From NCBI GenBank assembly GCA_021401465.1, contig JADDMT010000060.1, positions 62,001 through 126,000 of the forward strand: a stretch of DNA of 64,000 nt. Direction: 5' to 3'. Each line of letters starts with the position of its first letter. Position 1 is the stretch's first letter. The notes under the pieces were generated by a model. It saw only the letters and a list, made by a program, of their open reading frames with translations. It made no database searches and had not been told where the DNA came from. The translations under genes and the position numbers were made by a program. The DNA comes from Teratosphaeria epicoccoides. Taxonomy: Eukaryota; Ascomycota; Dothideomycetes; Mycosphaerellales; Teratosphaeriaceae. Positions 9,107 through 20,000 of the stretch are shown here, piece after piece.

Positions 9107-11130
9107 CTACATGCCATTATAGGCATCCTTATAATTCACCTTCTTGCGCTGTCGTGGCTCATGTATCAACTCTGCAAGCTGCGGTAGTAGCGGCTTGTCT
9201 GCCTTCTTCCTCTTACCCCCTTGCTTCTTAGTCTTTGCAGCTAGCGGCAGTGTCGTTAGTAGCGGCGTCTTTACTGCAGGGGGCTTCGCAGCTAGCGGCG
9301 GCGTCTCTAGCTGCGGAGTCTTCGGTATTAGTGACGCTGTCATGGCTGTAGGAGCCGGATAAGGTCCTAGAGTTGTACTAGCAGCAGTAGTAGTAGTAGC
9401 AGAACCATGAGTAGCCCTAGGAGCTAGCGACTAGCGCTCTTGTTTGATTATCGGCTCTGACTTAGACGCCTTTGTCTCCTGCTACTTCTTTAAGTGTAGT
9501 AAGAATACCCTCTGGCTCTTCATGAAGGTATCTAGTAGTAGAAGCTCATCATCACTACCGAGCTTAGTCAAGTCAAACATATCTACCCCCTGCCACGAGC
9601 CATATGCTAGCGGGGCATCTAAGCTAGAGACCGGCTCTAGTTTGATAATTCGACCGTCGAATGCCTCCGTGATTGCCTCTGTAGTTCGTCTAATTGTTTG
9701 TAGCGCTAGAGCACCTAGTGAAGCTCGGACTAGCAGATCAGACGAAGGGTCTCGTTTGTGGCCTCGCTGTGTGCTCACATAGCGACTCGTAGTAGCGGCC
9801 TCATCTTCAGCGAGAATGGCGTGTATGACAGGGTCGCTAACATCGTAACTATACCGTCGTGTTAGGGGGGGTAGCCTGTCTTTGATGTCTAAGCCATGAC
9901 AGTCTTCTAAGAGCTCTTAGAGCTCGGCGTCTGTAAGACTAAATCTACTAGCGTCTGAAGTGTCAGCTGCTAGCTCGTCATTGCTTACGAGCTGCTTGTC
10001 CGGTAACTAGGGGGCGTTCTTCTCGAGGTAAGTAATCCAAGCAGCCATCTAAGCGTCTGTTTTAAAGAGCACTACGTTAATCTAGAGATTGTACTTATTG
10101 TCGGCCTTAGGCGGAGTCCTGAATGGTTCTAGCATCTTCTTGATATCGTCGTATAGCTCTATATCGATCTCGGTGAATTGCCATGTGACTAGATCTGCGG
10201 GTTAACTGTTAATGAAGAGGTGCCCCTAGTATCGTGGAAACGACTTGATATCCTTAAGATGATCGTGCTTAACACGACTTAGCAGAAAGTCAATAAGCAG
10301 GGGTTTGTCTTCGAGATCGTTGTATTCGTTGTTGTACAAGGTCACTACCCTGTTACACTAGTACTCTGGCTCTGCTACAGACATAGTATCGACCTTGTCA
10401 CGCCGCTTAGTCAAGGTAAAGGTCTTCACTTGCTTCTAAACCTTCAGATTAATTCTCAAACACTTCGGCACTAGCGCTAGCAGATTCAGAAGAGAGCTTC
10501 TTGCTGCCTTGCCTTTACCCTGTGTCGATTAAGGCTGCGGCTACTCTGTGACTACACGATACGAGCTAGCAGGGGTACCGCCGTGTAGTGTTACCTTAGC
10601 TAGTAGGAGAGGTTTGTGTCCTATACGCTCTTAATTAGCGACAGGGACCATACTAGCGTAGGATGTGAACGCTAGCGGTCCTTGAGGGACTTGAGCTGCT
10701 TGACAGCGCTTCGCACGAGCTGCCTGAAGATGACGAGGCTCTAGAGTTAGTTGTAGACCCGCATTTGTCTTGGCAGAGGCTAGTCGCAGTGTAGTCGCAG
10801 CTGCAGTCGACGCATCAGGGTTAGGGTTAGACCTAGGGGTCTAGTCGATATTAGCTTCTGCGAGACTAGACGGTTAGTCAAATGCCATGAAAACTAGGGC
10901 GTAGTAGGCGCTCGCAGTGTAATCACAGAGGCCTCCGACGACTTACCCTGAAGGCCTTACGTTGCTAGTTAGGGCGTTGTTAGCGTTACTATTGCTCGAT
11001 AGGTAGGATTAACCATCAAGTAGTAGTTACACTAGGGCACTTCGTGATTGTAAAGAGCGTAGGGTGTTCCTAATACTAGACAAGCTATCATCTAGTCTCT
11101 AATACGCTGCAGATGTGCTAGCTCTGCCAT
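9107..11130 (-). pseudogene. Transposon ORF B: unknown protein, 15 in-frame stops
   Basis: From a Met codon at 10888 down to 9107 one minus-strand frame stays coherent for about 590 codons. I counted 15 internal stops there: 10 TAG, 5 TAA and no TGA, with no frameshift needed. Readable pieces include TWQFTEIDIELYDDIKKMLE, VVLFKTDA, AAWITYLEKNAP and DPVIHAILAEDEAATTSRY, then a Pro/Ala/Thr/Lys-rich tail ending VNYKDAYNGM. A second candidate start at 11130 (MAELAHLQRIRD) lies in another frame and would need an intron or frameshift to join. I do not recognise the family. Its position directly behind the transposase on the same strand suggests that it belongs to the same element. The regular spacing of charged and hydrophobic residues shows that it was a real protein. 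Confidence 0.6.
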
Positions 11131-11169
11131 AATAGCTTAATGATACTAAGCAAAGAGGTGGTGATTAAA

Positions 11170-13150
11170 TCAATCAAAAAACAGTGTTACGGGGGACCTA
11201 TTAATTAGCAGGCGAAAGACATAGAGTAGTAGCAGTCTTATTCGATTTAATGAGGAGCGTACCGACAGTCTTATAAGCTACACATTGTCAAAGCCATCTA
11301 ACAGCTGTGTTATCCGCTCTAGAAGTAGTAGTATTAGTCCATTAATAGCCTCATGCACCTGTAGATCAACATTCGGTCAGAAGCGAGGTGCTACATGATG
11401 CTTGTCAGACTATGCCAGCTTTGGCTTAGTGTTACTAGCATCTAGATAGGCCTTTGCGGAGTTGCGGAGGTAATAGTAGGCGAGCTCATGCAGCCTTCTG
11501 CTACTCTCTGGCTCATTAGCGTCGCTAGTGATAGCAGCCATATCAACGCCGACCTGTACTAAGGTGCTAGCGCACTATGCTAACGTGTCTGTAGGAAGGT
11601 ACTCATTAATATCTGCTAAGAGTCAGCAAAGTGCCTCGAGGCGTACTGCGACTACACTATGATCGGCGTACTAGGTAGGGGTCGTGCATATCGAGCGAAG
11701 TTAAAGAGCTCTTAACAGCTCTCTAGTGCGTCGAGCGACTCTGTGAGTACTCTGTGATTAGGACTCACTAAAACCTGTAGCTTCAAGGTATTCCTTAATC
11801 GCTACTAATCGGGGACTGTTAGCATCGATTCGCACACCGCTTTAGCGGCTAGGCATGGTCTTATGACTCTCCGGATATCCATACAGCCGCTTAGGGACCC
11901 CTAGCACACAATGTAGCCGCCGTAGTTAGCTGCGAATCTTGTGGTTCCTCTACAAGATTAAGAACTTAGTAGCAGCTGTCCGGATGATAGGCATGTAGAC
12001 CGCGATAAAGGCGATCTTGTCAGAGAGGCAGTCTTCGCTCTAATAGCCGCTATCTTTAAGCACTTGAAACTAGTCTCTCTAGTAATTAAGCTTAGTCTTT
12101 GAGAGCTAGCCCTACTACACCTCAATGCGCTGATTCATCTTGCTTGTCCTATACTAATAACAATTAGCGAATGTAAGCTCGTTCCTTAGCGGCGGCTAGG
12201 GTCCAAAGACTAGCTGCTTAGCTTGCTAGCGATGCTACACGTCTGGCCGGCGTAGGGGCTCGTCGTCGTCGTCGTCGTCGTCTTGATCGTCAGAGTCGTC
12301 TATCTCGTCGACTGACAATAGCCCTTAGTCGCTAGCTGTAGCCGCTACCCTCGCCGCGAATTAAGCCTCTTGCTAATCGCCTAGCTCCTCTGCGTCTAGA
12401 TAACGGCCTTCGCCTACGTCCCCACGAGCTTCTTGTAACAGCCAAAAGTGAGCATCAGCTAGATCTAGTGTCTTAAGACCCCTGTCGCTCCGGATTATTT
12501 GAGGCACTATCAAGAACTCCCGCACACATCAAGAGTATTGTGCAAGGACGCTTAGCTTTATGCGTCCGACAATGCCAACGTAGATCTACATGATATTGCG
12601 AGACCACACGTTAATAGCGGCGTAAATGCTAATTCTAAACATCTCTATCTTGTAATAGGCGTCAATTAACTAGCCCTAGTTCGGTCTAGGAGCTCGAAGG
12701 ACACTGCGCTTCACCCTTGAAGGACGACTACGCTCTTGAAAGCCCCGGGGGTTAACGCTCCATGCGGCTTAGAAAAGGCGATTACTATTACGATTAAGCA
12801 GTAAGTACACTGTGATTAGACTGTGAGTGTCCTTACTGTCTGACTATCCTGTACGCATGTCGAAAGTGCACGTATAGGTTCTCCCTGCCATAATGCAGAG
12901 CATCACCTTTGTCATACTTACTACGTAATAGCAGTATAAGTCGCTACTCTTCCCTTTCCCCTTCCTCTTGATTAAGCTTCTTCTTGTAGCTAAGGGCAAT
13001 ACGTCGCTGCTGCAACGTTCTGCGGCTCATGTCGTATCCATTCGCAGACAATACATCTAGTATCTCCTTGTTAGTAGACCGCTAGCACTAGTGTTAGTAC
13101 TCTATAAGGCGGTTAACCTTTACTACGACTTCGCCTCTAATACAAGGTGC
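11170..13150 (-). pseudogene. Transposon ORF C: integrase-core (DDE) transposase, decayed
   Basis: The minus strand encodes a retroviral-integrase-like core of the kind found in many fungal hypothetical proteins. In order I read an N-terminal helix-turn-helix-like part (NKEILDVLSANGYDMSRRTL), LIDAYYKIEMF with the first catalytic Asp, IYAAINVWSRNIMWIYVG where the second Asp is expected, an acidic Asp run from a GTC/GAC repeat at about 12262-12282, IIRSDRGLKTLDLADAHFW, and MNQRIEV followed by two consecutive TAG codons, where this family has Trp-Trp after the catalytic Glu. IAFIAVYMPIIRTAATKF and a long helical C-terminus follow. One frame change near 12.8-12.9 kb may be an intron. Stops are mostly TAG, with some TAA and about three TGA. 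Family placement is from memory of the QRIE-WW motif. Confidence 0.7.
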
Positions 13151-13552
13151 ATATTTGCGGAAGCCCTAATCATCGAGCCGCCTTGCGAGGCAACTGCGAC
13201 TAATAATCGTCTGTTCTTCCCGCATGATAGTCTCCCGGATATCGACATGGCAGACGCTAACAGCTACAGCTTGCTACACATACTCGTGCTAGTGCGGCTA
13301 GTCGATTACCTGAGGTGGCATGGCGAAAACAACAACGATATTGGTGCTGATAGATTATTGTTGATAGGTAAATAGGCCTATATATGAGTTAGAAGGTCGA
13401 TTCTTGATGTGGCCGAGAACACCCCTCATGTGGAATTGGCACATTTAGACCGCCGTCCTGCGCCTCTGTGGCTGCGTCTAGGAAATTTCTCGGCCAATGG
13501 CTGACTCCGTCTCCGGACATCTTACATACAGCACGGATTGATATGCTGAAAA

Positions 13553-14830
13553 ATGCCGTTTGACATTCAGAAATGCGCAAGGCCCAATATTCTGGCATTG
13601 GAGCCGTACAGATGTGCGCGAGATGACTACAAGGACGATGGCACCAACATCCTACTGGACGCCAACGAAAATGCTTATGGTCCTGGACTGGCATTGGGTG
13701 AGGATGGCAAGTTAGCAAATGGACGCGGAAACGACATCGAGATTGATCTGCTCGGCCTCAACCGCTACCCGGATCCACATCAACATGATCTCAAGCAATT
13801 GCTCTGCAGCCTGCGAAATACCCATGTCCACACCAAGAAGAACATTGCACCCGAGAACTTGTTCGTTGGTGTTGGTTCAGACGAAGCGATTGACGCACTG
13901 CTGCGAGCCTTCTGCACGCCTGGTAAAGACAGAATTCTGACTTGCCCTCCAACATATGGCATGTATTCTGTCTCGGCGTGTGTGAACGACGTCGGCATCG
14001 TTAAGGTTCCGTTGGACGCAGAAAATCGATTCAATGCCCAACCGAGAAAGATCAATGCCGCATTATCAGAGGACCCCACAATAAAAATGGTTTACTTGTG
14101 CTCCCCAGGCAATCCAACAGCAAATCTCGTCCGCAAGGAAGATGTCCAGGCAGTGCTGGAGCATCCGACCTGGAATGGTGTGGTTGTGCTCGATGAGGCG
14201 TACATCGACTTCGCACCCGAGGGCTCCTCACTCGCAGAGTGGGTTGCTGAGTGGCCAAATCTGGTCGTCATGCAGACATTATCCAAGGCCTTCGGACTGG
14301 CGGGTATCAGGCTAGGCGCTGCCTTTACAAGCCCTGAGATCGCGCGCTTACTCAACAGTCTCAAGGCACCATACAACATCTCAAACCCGACATCTCAGCT
14401 AGCAATGCAAGCTCTGCAGCGGAAGAACCTAGGTGTGAAACAGACAAACGTTGAGAAGATCGTTCAGCAACGTGATCGCATGCTAGTCGAGATGCCCAGG
14501 ATCAAGGGCGTTGGTCGCTTCCTTGGAGGCAGAGAGAGTAACTTCTTGCTGGTCGAAATGCTGGACGCTCGAGATGAGGCGAGTAACGAAGTCGCATTGC
14601 AGGTCTACGAGCGGCTCGCGGAGACGAGAGGCGTCGTAGTGCGCTTCCGGGGCAAGGAGCTGGGATGCTTCGGATGCTTGCGGGTGACGGTGGGGACGGA
14701 AGGCGAGGTGACGAGGTTCCTGACGGAGTTGAAGGGTGTGCTCGCCGATGTACACGCAGGGAGGCTCAGCATTCCGAGTCAGAATGTGGAGGAGAAGAAA
14801 GAGACAGAGGCCAATGGCGTGGTGGCCTGA
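13553..14830 (+). CDS. his5: Histidinol-phosphate aminotransferase
   Basis: This PLP enzyme converts imidazole-acetol phosphate and glutamate to histidinol phosphate, step seven of histidine synthesis, in the cytosol. The 425-residue intronless frame starts with ATG at 13553. Family landmarks are ILLDANENAYGPG near the N-terminus, LNRYPDPHQHDLKQLL, GVGSDEAIDALLRAFC, SPGNPTANLV, VVLDEAYIDFA and the PLP-lysine motif TLSKAFGLAGIRLG with Lys near residue 245. The C-terminal RESNFLLVEM and VRFRGKELGCFGCLRVTVG complete class II aminotransferase fold type I. The decayed transposon ends only about 170 bp upstream, so the promoter is either very short or partly made of element sequence. A short acidic extension follows the conserved C-terminus. 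Confidence 0.97.
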   Translation: MPFDIQKCARPNILALEPYRCARDDYKDDGTNILLDANENAYGPGLALGEDGKLANGRGNDIEIDLLGLNRYPDPHQHDLKQLLCSLRNTHVHTKKNIAPENLFVGVGSDEAIDALLRAFCTPGKDRILTCPPTYGMYSVSACVNDVGIVKVPLDAENRFNAQPRKINAALSEDPTIKMVYLCSPGNPTANLVRKEDVQAVLEHPTWNGVVVLDEAYIDFAPEGSSLAEWVAEWPNLVVMQTLSKAFGLAGIRLGAAFTSPEIARLLNSLKAPYNISNPTSQLAMQALQRKNLGVKQTNVEKIVQQRDRMLVEMPRIKGVGRFLGGRESNFLLVEMLDARDEASNEVALQVYERLAETRGVVVRFRGKELGCFGCLRVTVGTEGEVTRFLTELKGVLADVHAGRLSIPSQNVEEKKETEANGVVA

Positions 14831-15011
14831 GTATAGGTCTCAGACAGAGCTCGACACTGGTCTCGTGAGGACGACTTTAGTCTAATTTGCCACGAATTGG
14901 CACAGTCACGCCTAACCCTTCTATGTTCAGTCTTTATGCATGTCCCGATTTTGCATCCCGCTCCTATGATGCCTTCCCTAAACACACCATGCTAACTTTT
15001 ACATCATGCGC

Positions 15012-16571
15012 TCAAGCCTTCGCCTTCCACTTCCACCCAGTCTTCACCATCCTCGCCAGAAACACAAACACAAGTCCCACAGTCCCAAAAGCCGCCGACC
15101 ACACCAGGGCACCAACATAGCTTCCTCCCATCGAAGCCTGTATCGCGCCTCCAATCGGCGGCCCAGTCAAAGACGCAAACGACAAAATCCCAAACGCCAT
15201 GCCCAACCTTGTCCCAACCATGTCCAGCTGAGGGGTCAAGCTCGCCATAGTTGAAGGCATCAAACTCTGCAAAGTCCCATTGATCAAACCGTAGAATACC
15301 GTAAAGACATACAACCCTGTCACGTCCGTAACAGCGAGCCATGACCAAGCTGCTATGTTCAAGCACATTACAGTGGGTAGAACCATATTCAGCTGCCCTA
15401 CTTTATCCGCAAAAAACGCGGGGAGCACGCGCGCAGGTGTGCCCACCGCGTTCAGGACAATGATGATGGTGGCGGAGGCAGAGTAGCTGAGTCCTATGAC
15501 TTCTTCGCCGAAGGAAGCTAACTGTGTGGGAGAAAGAAGGTATGAGCATGGAAGGTGTGTTGTGGGAGAGGAGGATGTGCACGGGCTTACGTAGTAGAAG
15601 GTGAAGTAGAGTCCCCACATGGACATGAAGAGGCAGATCACGTAGAGGGTGTATGGTAGGTCTTTGAACGCGGCGAGTTCGAGCAGGGGACCGGAGCGTC
15701 GCGGCGGGAGGCGAGGTTTCATGAATGCGATTACAATTGCTAGGAGGCCGAGGTTCAGAAAGCCGAGGACGCGTGCTGTCCACGCGAAGCCGAGCTTCGG
15801 GAGTAACTCCCGGACAATCAGGGGGTAGATGGCTCCGCCGATGGCATTTCCGGTCGTCGCCAGTCCTACGGCGAAGGCGCGACGCTTGGAAAAGTACGTT
15901 GCTAACAGCCCCAGCGCGGGCGTGAAGAACAGACCGCTGCCGAGACCTGTCATGGCGCCCTGTGTAAGCATGAGCTGCCAGTATGTGGTCGACAGACTCA
16001 TGAAGAAAATCCCTAACACCTGTATAATGGATCCCACGATCAGGACCGGCCGCAAGAATCCCGCATCCAGCGCTCGCCCAGAGAAAATACCCACGACGAA
16101 GGTGAGCCAATTCTGAACCGTCCCAATCCAGGAAATCGTCGACGCAGCTTCCCCAAGAGTTTCCGTGTAGTACGCCTGGAACGTGCCGTATGAATTCAGC
16201 CATCCCCAAGTCGTAAAGATGACGGTCCATGCGCATGCGACCTGAGTCCAGGCCTGCAGTCCGCCATCAGGAGGAGGCGGCGGATCGACGATCGATCTGG
16301 TGGTGAAGACTCTCTCAAGCACGCTCTGCGCACGACTGGCCGTTCGTCTAAGATCGAGAGATGCGTGTCCGGCTTGCGCGTCTTTCTCCCCAGCATTACA
16401 GCCATTAGATTGCGGAGTCAAAGCTCGATCAACATCTTCCATGCCATCATCTACAAACGAGTCCTGGGAAGAGATTCGAGACTCTCTTTCGCGATCTTGC
16501 GTCCGGCTATTGTCTGCTTCTTCCTCGTTTTTCTCGCTGTACTCCACATCCGTGTGTAAATGAAAGACCAT
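15012..16571 (-). CDS. MFS monocarboxylate/riboflavin-type transporter
   Basis: This is a plasma-membrane carrier of the fungal monocarboxylate transporter-like MFS family (Mch-type). The frame starts with ATG at 16571. The N-terminal 90 residues are polar, then VDPPPPPDGGLQAWTQVACAW marks the start of TM1, the usual signature of this family. Twelve hydrophobic segments follow. The segment 15522-15590 is almost certainly an intron: 69 bp, GTAAGC donor, CACAG acceptor, phase 0, and it interrupts TM7-TM8 with a polar Ser/Thr/Pro string. It has no stop, so the unspliced frame stays open. Removing it joins FTFYY to LASFGEEVIG and gives 496 residues instead of 519. Substrate cannot be told from sequence; riboflavin (Mch5) and carboxylates are both known in the family. 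The gene is convergent with HIS5. Confidence 0.9.
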   Translation of the reverse strand: MVFHLHTDVEYSEKNEEEADNSRTQDRERESRISSQDSFVDDGMEDVDRALTPQSNGCNAGEKDAQAGHASLDLRRTASRAQSVLERVFTTRSIVDPPPPPDGGLQAWTQVACAWTVIFTTWGWLNSYGTFQAYYTETLGEAASTISWIGTVQNWLTFVVGIFSGRALDAGFLRPVLIVGSIIQVLGIFFMSLSTTYWQLMLTQGAMTGLGSGLFFTPALGLLATYFSKRRAFAVGLATTGNAIGGAIYPLIVRELLPKLGFAWTARVLGFLNLGLLAIVIAFMKPRLPPRRSGPLLELAAFKDLPYTLYVICLFMSMWGLYFTFYYVSPCTSSSPTTHLPCSYLLSPTQLASFGEEVIGLSYSASATIIIVLNAVGTPARVLPAFFADKVGQLNMVLPTVMCLNIAAWSWLAVTDVTGLYVFTVFYGLINGTLQSLMPSTMASLTPQLDMVGTRLGMAFGILSFASLTGPPIGGAIQASMGGSYVGALVWSAAFGTVGLVFVFLARMVKTGWKWKAKA

Positions 16572-17066
16572 TGTTGCTTATCATCAACGACAGACTTGAG
16601 ACTAAACAGCAATGACGGCGGCGAATGATGATCTGCAGGCCGAGCAAGCTGCATGGTTATCTATATAATCACATCCGAAGCAAAAGCCGCGCTTCCGTCT
16701 TTGGGGACGATATCTGCGTGCTGGACCAGTCATACTTGGCGTAGCTGTAAGAAAATCACCTCAATGGTGCAGGTGGGGGCGCTAGGTCCCATGGCCATGG
16801 TCGCAGTACGGTCAGGCCGGCAACCTGCAGCATCGTATTTCAACGGTGGTGTGTGGTTTTCAGTGCGATCGCGGGAGTTGATGTGTTTGTCGAGCATCGC
16901 CAATGAGCAGGTATTGCAGCTCGCGGGCTTTGAGCCGGCAGGATCCGGAGAGCGCCGAGCTTGAGTGCACAGCGGACTCGAGACGAGACGCCTGTGCAGG
17001 GATCCGCAGCCTCAAGCAGCACTGCACACGCAATGTCGATCCATGCATTTCTTCTGACCTCGACTT
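16572..17066. other. Intergenic region between MFS carrier and USO1
   Basis: About 0.5 kb holds the promoter of the MFS gene (minus, start 16571) and the 3' end of USO1. No gene, RNA or repeat is recognised. Confidence 0.5.
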
Positions 17067-20000
17067 CTAATCTACATCTTCCTCGTCATCTTGTTCCTCG
17101 TCATCCTCATCCTCGTCTTCAGTGACCTCTCCACCCAGCTCCTTGATCTTTGCCTTATACTCATCCCTCTTCGTCTCAATATCGCCCATAACAAGCAACA
17201 TACTCTCCAGCTCCTCCTTCGCCGACTTCTCACCCGCCTTGGCCTCCCCGACTTCCTTTTCGAGCTTCGCAATCTTTTCGATATCCGCCTTGTTCTGCTG
17301 GGCGTTCTGACCTTTGCCTCCTTTACCGCCCTTGCTAGCCTTGTCAGCTGCAACTTGCAAGTCCTTGACTTTGATCTCCGCATCTCTGACTTTTTTTTCG
17401 AGCTCCTTGATCTTCTTTGCCGAGTCCGCAACCGCTCTTTCAGAGACGGAGAGTGACGCTTTGGTTGCGTCAAGCTCCTTATCGAGCTCACCGTAGCCAG
17501 CTCTTTCGGTCTTGAGCTCTTCTTCCCGACCAGCCAGCTCTTCTCTCAGCTCCTTTACTTGAGTCATAAGCTTGGTGTTGAGTTCTTGCCGCTTCTCTGA
17601 TTCAGCCTTGATTTTCTCCAGTTCGCTCTCAACCTGCTCAGCACGAGCCTGAAGCTGTTGGTGATCTCTCTCGATCTTCGCATGCCTTTGCTGCAAGTCT
17701 GCAAACTGTTCGCGAGCAGCCCTCTCCTTGTTACCAAGCTCAGATTGACGCGCCTGAAGCAATTCCAGCTGTCGGGCGGCATCTGCATGCTTTTGTTGCT
17801 CGGAGCGATGAGTATTGCCGAGCTCGACAAGTCTGCGCTCGTACTCTTGCGCATTTTGAGCGGCAGCAGCACCCTGCTCCCGAAGACGAGTTTGCATTTG
17901 TTGCTCGGCTTCATGCTTGACATTTGCCAGCGTGCGCTGATGCTCGGCTTGCGCCTGTTGGGTCCTCTGGTCGTGCTGACGGGCGAGCTTCTCCATGTCG
18001 GATTCATGCCCAGCTTGCATTGCTTGGTTGATCTTACGCAACCTCTCAGCCTCTGCAGTAGCGGTCTGGAGCTCCTTGGCGAGTGACATGCGGTCCTGCT
18101 CGTGCTGCTGGGTGGCAGTGGTGGCGTCTTGTTGCGCTTGTGCCAATTCGTCTTTCAAGACCTGAATTTGTTGCCTCAAGTCGTCCAATATATCACGGTC
18201 CACCCCCGATTCGACTGCTGAGAAAGGAATGACCTCTATTGCAGGATCTTTGTCAACTGCCTTCCTCAGTCTCGAGTACTCCACCAGGAACAGATCTACA
18301 AAGGTCTTGTTGACCAGTGCATCTGCATCTGATTCTCCAAGATCGAAGTCACGGATGATAGGCTGCCGCCGCAGCTGATTGAGGGCCTCTAGATACTTAC
18401 TGCGGCTGAGCTTCTGGGTTAACAGAGGCGCTAACGTTCTCCTTGGGATCGGGCTGTCTTTTGTGCTGAACTCGTATATCGTGCCAAGCAGTACTGCGGC
18501 AAGACCAGTCACAACGGGACTGTCACCAGCAGGCTCCACCGCCGCAACAAGAGCTTGGAGCAGGGCAGAACCTTCTGCAAGCACGTTGTTCACGCCACCC
18601 GCGAAATCCCACAGTAAGATTGTGAGGAGATTAATGTAGGCCGCCACCAGCCGTTGATCGTCCAGTTGCAGCGCACTCTGAAGCTGGGTGCCCAACGCTT
18701 GTATTGACGTGAGTACATCCTCGCCTTCAGCCTCATTGCCTTCTTGGACAGCGGCAAGTGCGGATTTGGCGTCAGGCGAGTCAACGATCAGATCGGCTAC
18801 GATCCAAGAAGCGTAGACAACACTGGCAGGTTCTGCTCCAGGTATCAAGAGAGTGTTCAGAACGTTCGCCGCATCTTCATGCTGCGCGTGTCCACTGACA
18901 GCTCGATTCAGAAAGTGCTCCTTTATCCGATCGTGGTTCGTGAGATACGCTTGGATGAGGTTAGAGGAAGCTGTGCGAAGCACCGGATCTTCTTGGGGCT
19001 TGCTGAGCGTCAGATCCAGAAGTGCTTCAATGATGTACATTCTCGGCCTTTCAACACTCGGTCTAGCGCTGCCTTTATTCGGATGAGACGCTGAGCGTAC
19101 ACCATTGATCTGCGCTGGTGGCTTCAAGCCAGCATTTGTGTCTACCTCTGCTGGTGGTTGAACGGTCAACGCGGCGAAAGCCTCTTGCAATGGCGGATTG
19201 GACTCGATCAAGGCAGATGCATCTTTGAGCGCAGCAGTGCGAACGGGCGGCGGCAGCTCTGCAGTGAAGCCGAGATCAATGAGCACCTGTCCGATGCCAG
19301 CACGGAAGAAAGCATGTTGATTCTGCACGGTGCTTTTCTCACCAGACTCCAGGAATGATGTAAGTAGCTGCAATAGACCCCATGTAGCTCGCTCGCGCCC
19401 TTGCTGCACGTACACTGTCTCAGCCTCAGAAGGAGGAAACGCATCCTGGAGCAGCTCAGTCATCTGTTGCACGCAGCCTGACTCTCGGAACATGGTTTGA
19501 TTGCTGGCAGACCCCTTGATCAGATTGTTGAGCAAGCTGAGACAGTCTTGTGCGACCACTCCAGCGTCACCAAGGCCGCCCTCTGCGCGGATGATGGCGA
19601 ATACCTTGCCGAAGACATCCTCGAACGCGACGATCTTTCTCAGGTCCTCATTCGCGCCGCTGGTCAGGTCAACCAGCAACAATAGGCCAGCGCTTCTGAC
19701 GGCGTCCCTGCTGTCGTCCAAGACGCCGACCAGTCTGCTGACACCCAAAGGCGCACTCAATATACATTCCTGCAGTCGCTCAGGCCGGGCGGCACAGATG
19801 GCTTGCAACAACTGTACGCTGTACAGTCGTGAGTAGTAATCGGCATAAGAAATGGCGGGATCAAGCAGATTCAGGAGAAGAGCGATGTTGTCTTGGCGCT
19901 ACATTAGCTTAGCTCTGTGTCCTTGCGATCATGTACGTCTTGGCTACATACCATTGAGAACTCATCAGCCATGAAGAAAGCAATCTCATCGCCAGCTTCC

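Larger units (their letters stand above)
7951..13380. mobile_element. RIP-decayed DNA transposon-like element with three ORFs
   Basis: This block differs sharply from its flanks. TAG, CTA and GCTAGC strings are very frequent, and three long reading frames stay in phase over hundreds of codons but are broken by many stops, nearly all TAG or TAA. This is what CpA-to-TpA mutation on both strands (RIP) does to CAG, CAA and TGG codons. The frames are a Cys-rich plus coiled-coil protein on the plus strand (8032-8774), an unknown protein on the minus strand (about 11130-9107), and an integrase-core transposase on the minus strand (about 13150-11170). The borders are approximate. The 8-mer CTATCAAC at 7951-7958 recurs inverted at 13360-13367 and could be a terminal repeat, but it is too short to rely on. 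Target-site duplications were not found. Confidence 0.75.

Noticed and set aside
10818..10831. GGGTTAGGGTTAGA, resembling telomeric TTAGGG repeats
   Set aside because: Only two units, inside the coding frame of ORF B (reads as PNPNS on the minus strand), so best explained as coding sequence.
12262..12282. GTC repeat as an independent microsatellite
   Set aside because: It encodes an Asp run within the decayed transposase and is described there; no separate role is supported.
7951..13367. CTATCAAC at 7951-7958 and GTTGATAG at 13360-13367 as terminal inverted repeats
   Set aside because: Eight bases are too few to distinguish from chance over 5.4 kb, and no target-site duplication was seen next to them; kept only as a note on the approximate borders.
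13091..13375. 94-codon plus-strand open frame at the right end of the element
   Set aside because: It overlaps the N-terminal part of the minus-strand transposase frame and has no recognisable domain; probably a shadow frame left open by composition.
15403..16236. 277-codon minus-strand open frame
   Set aside because: Shadow of the MFS carrier gene in another frame; His/Arg-rich and without domain.
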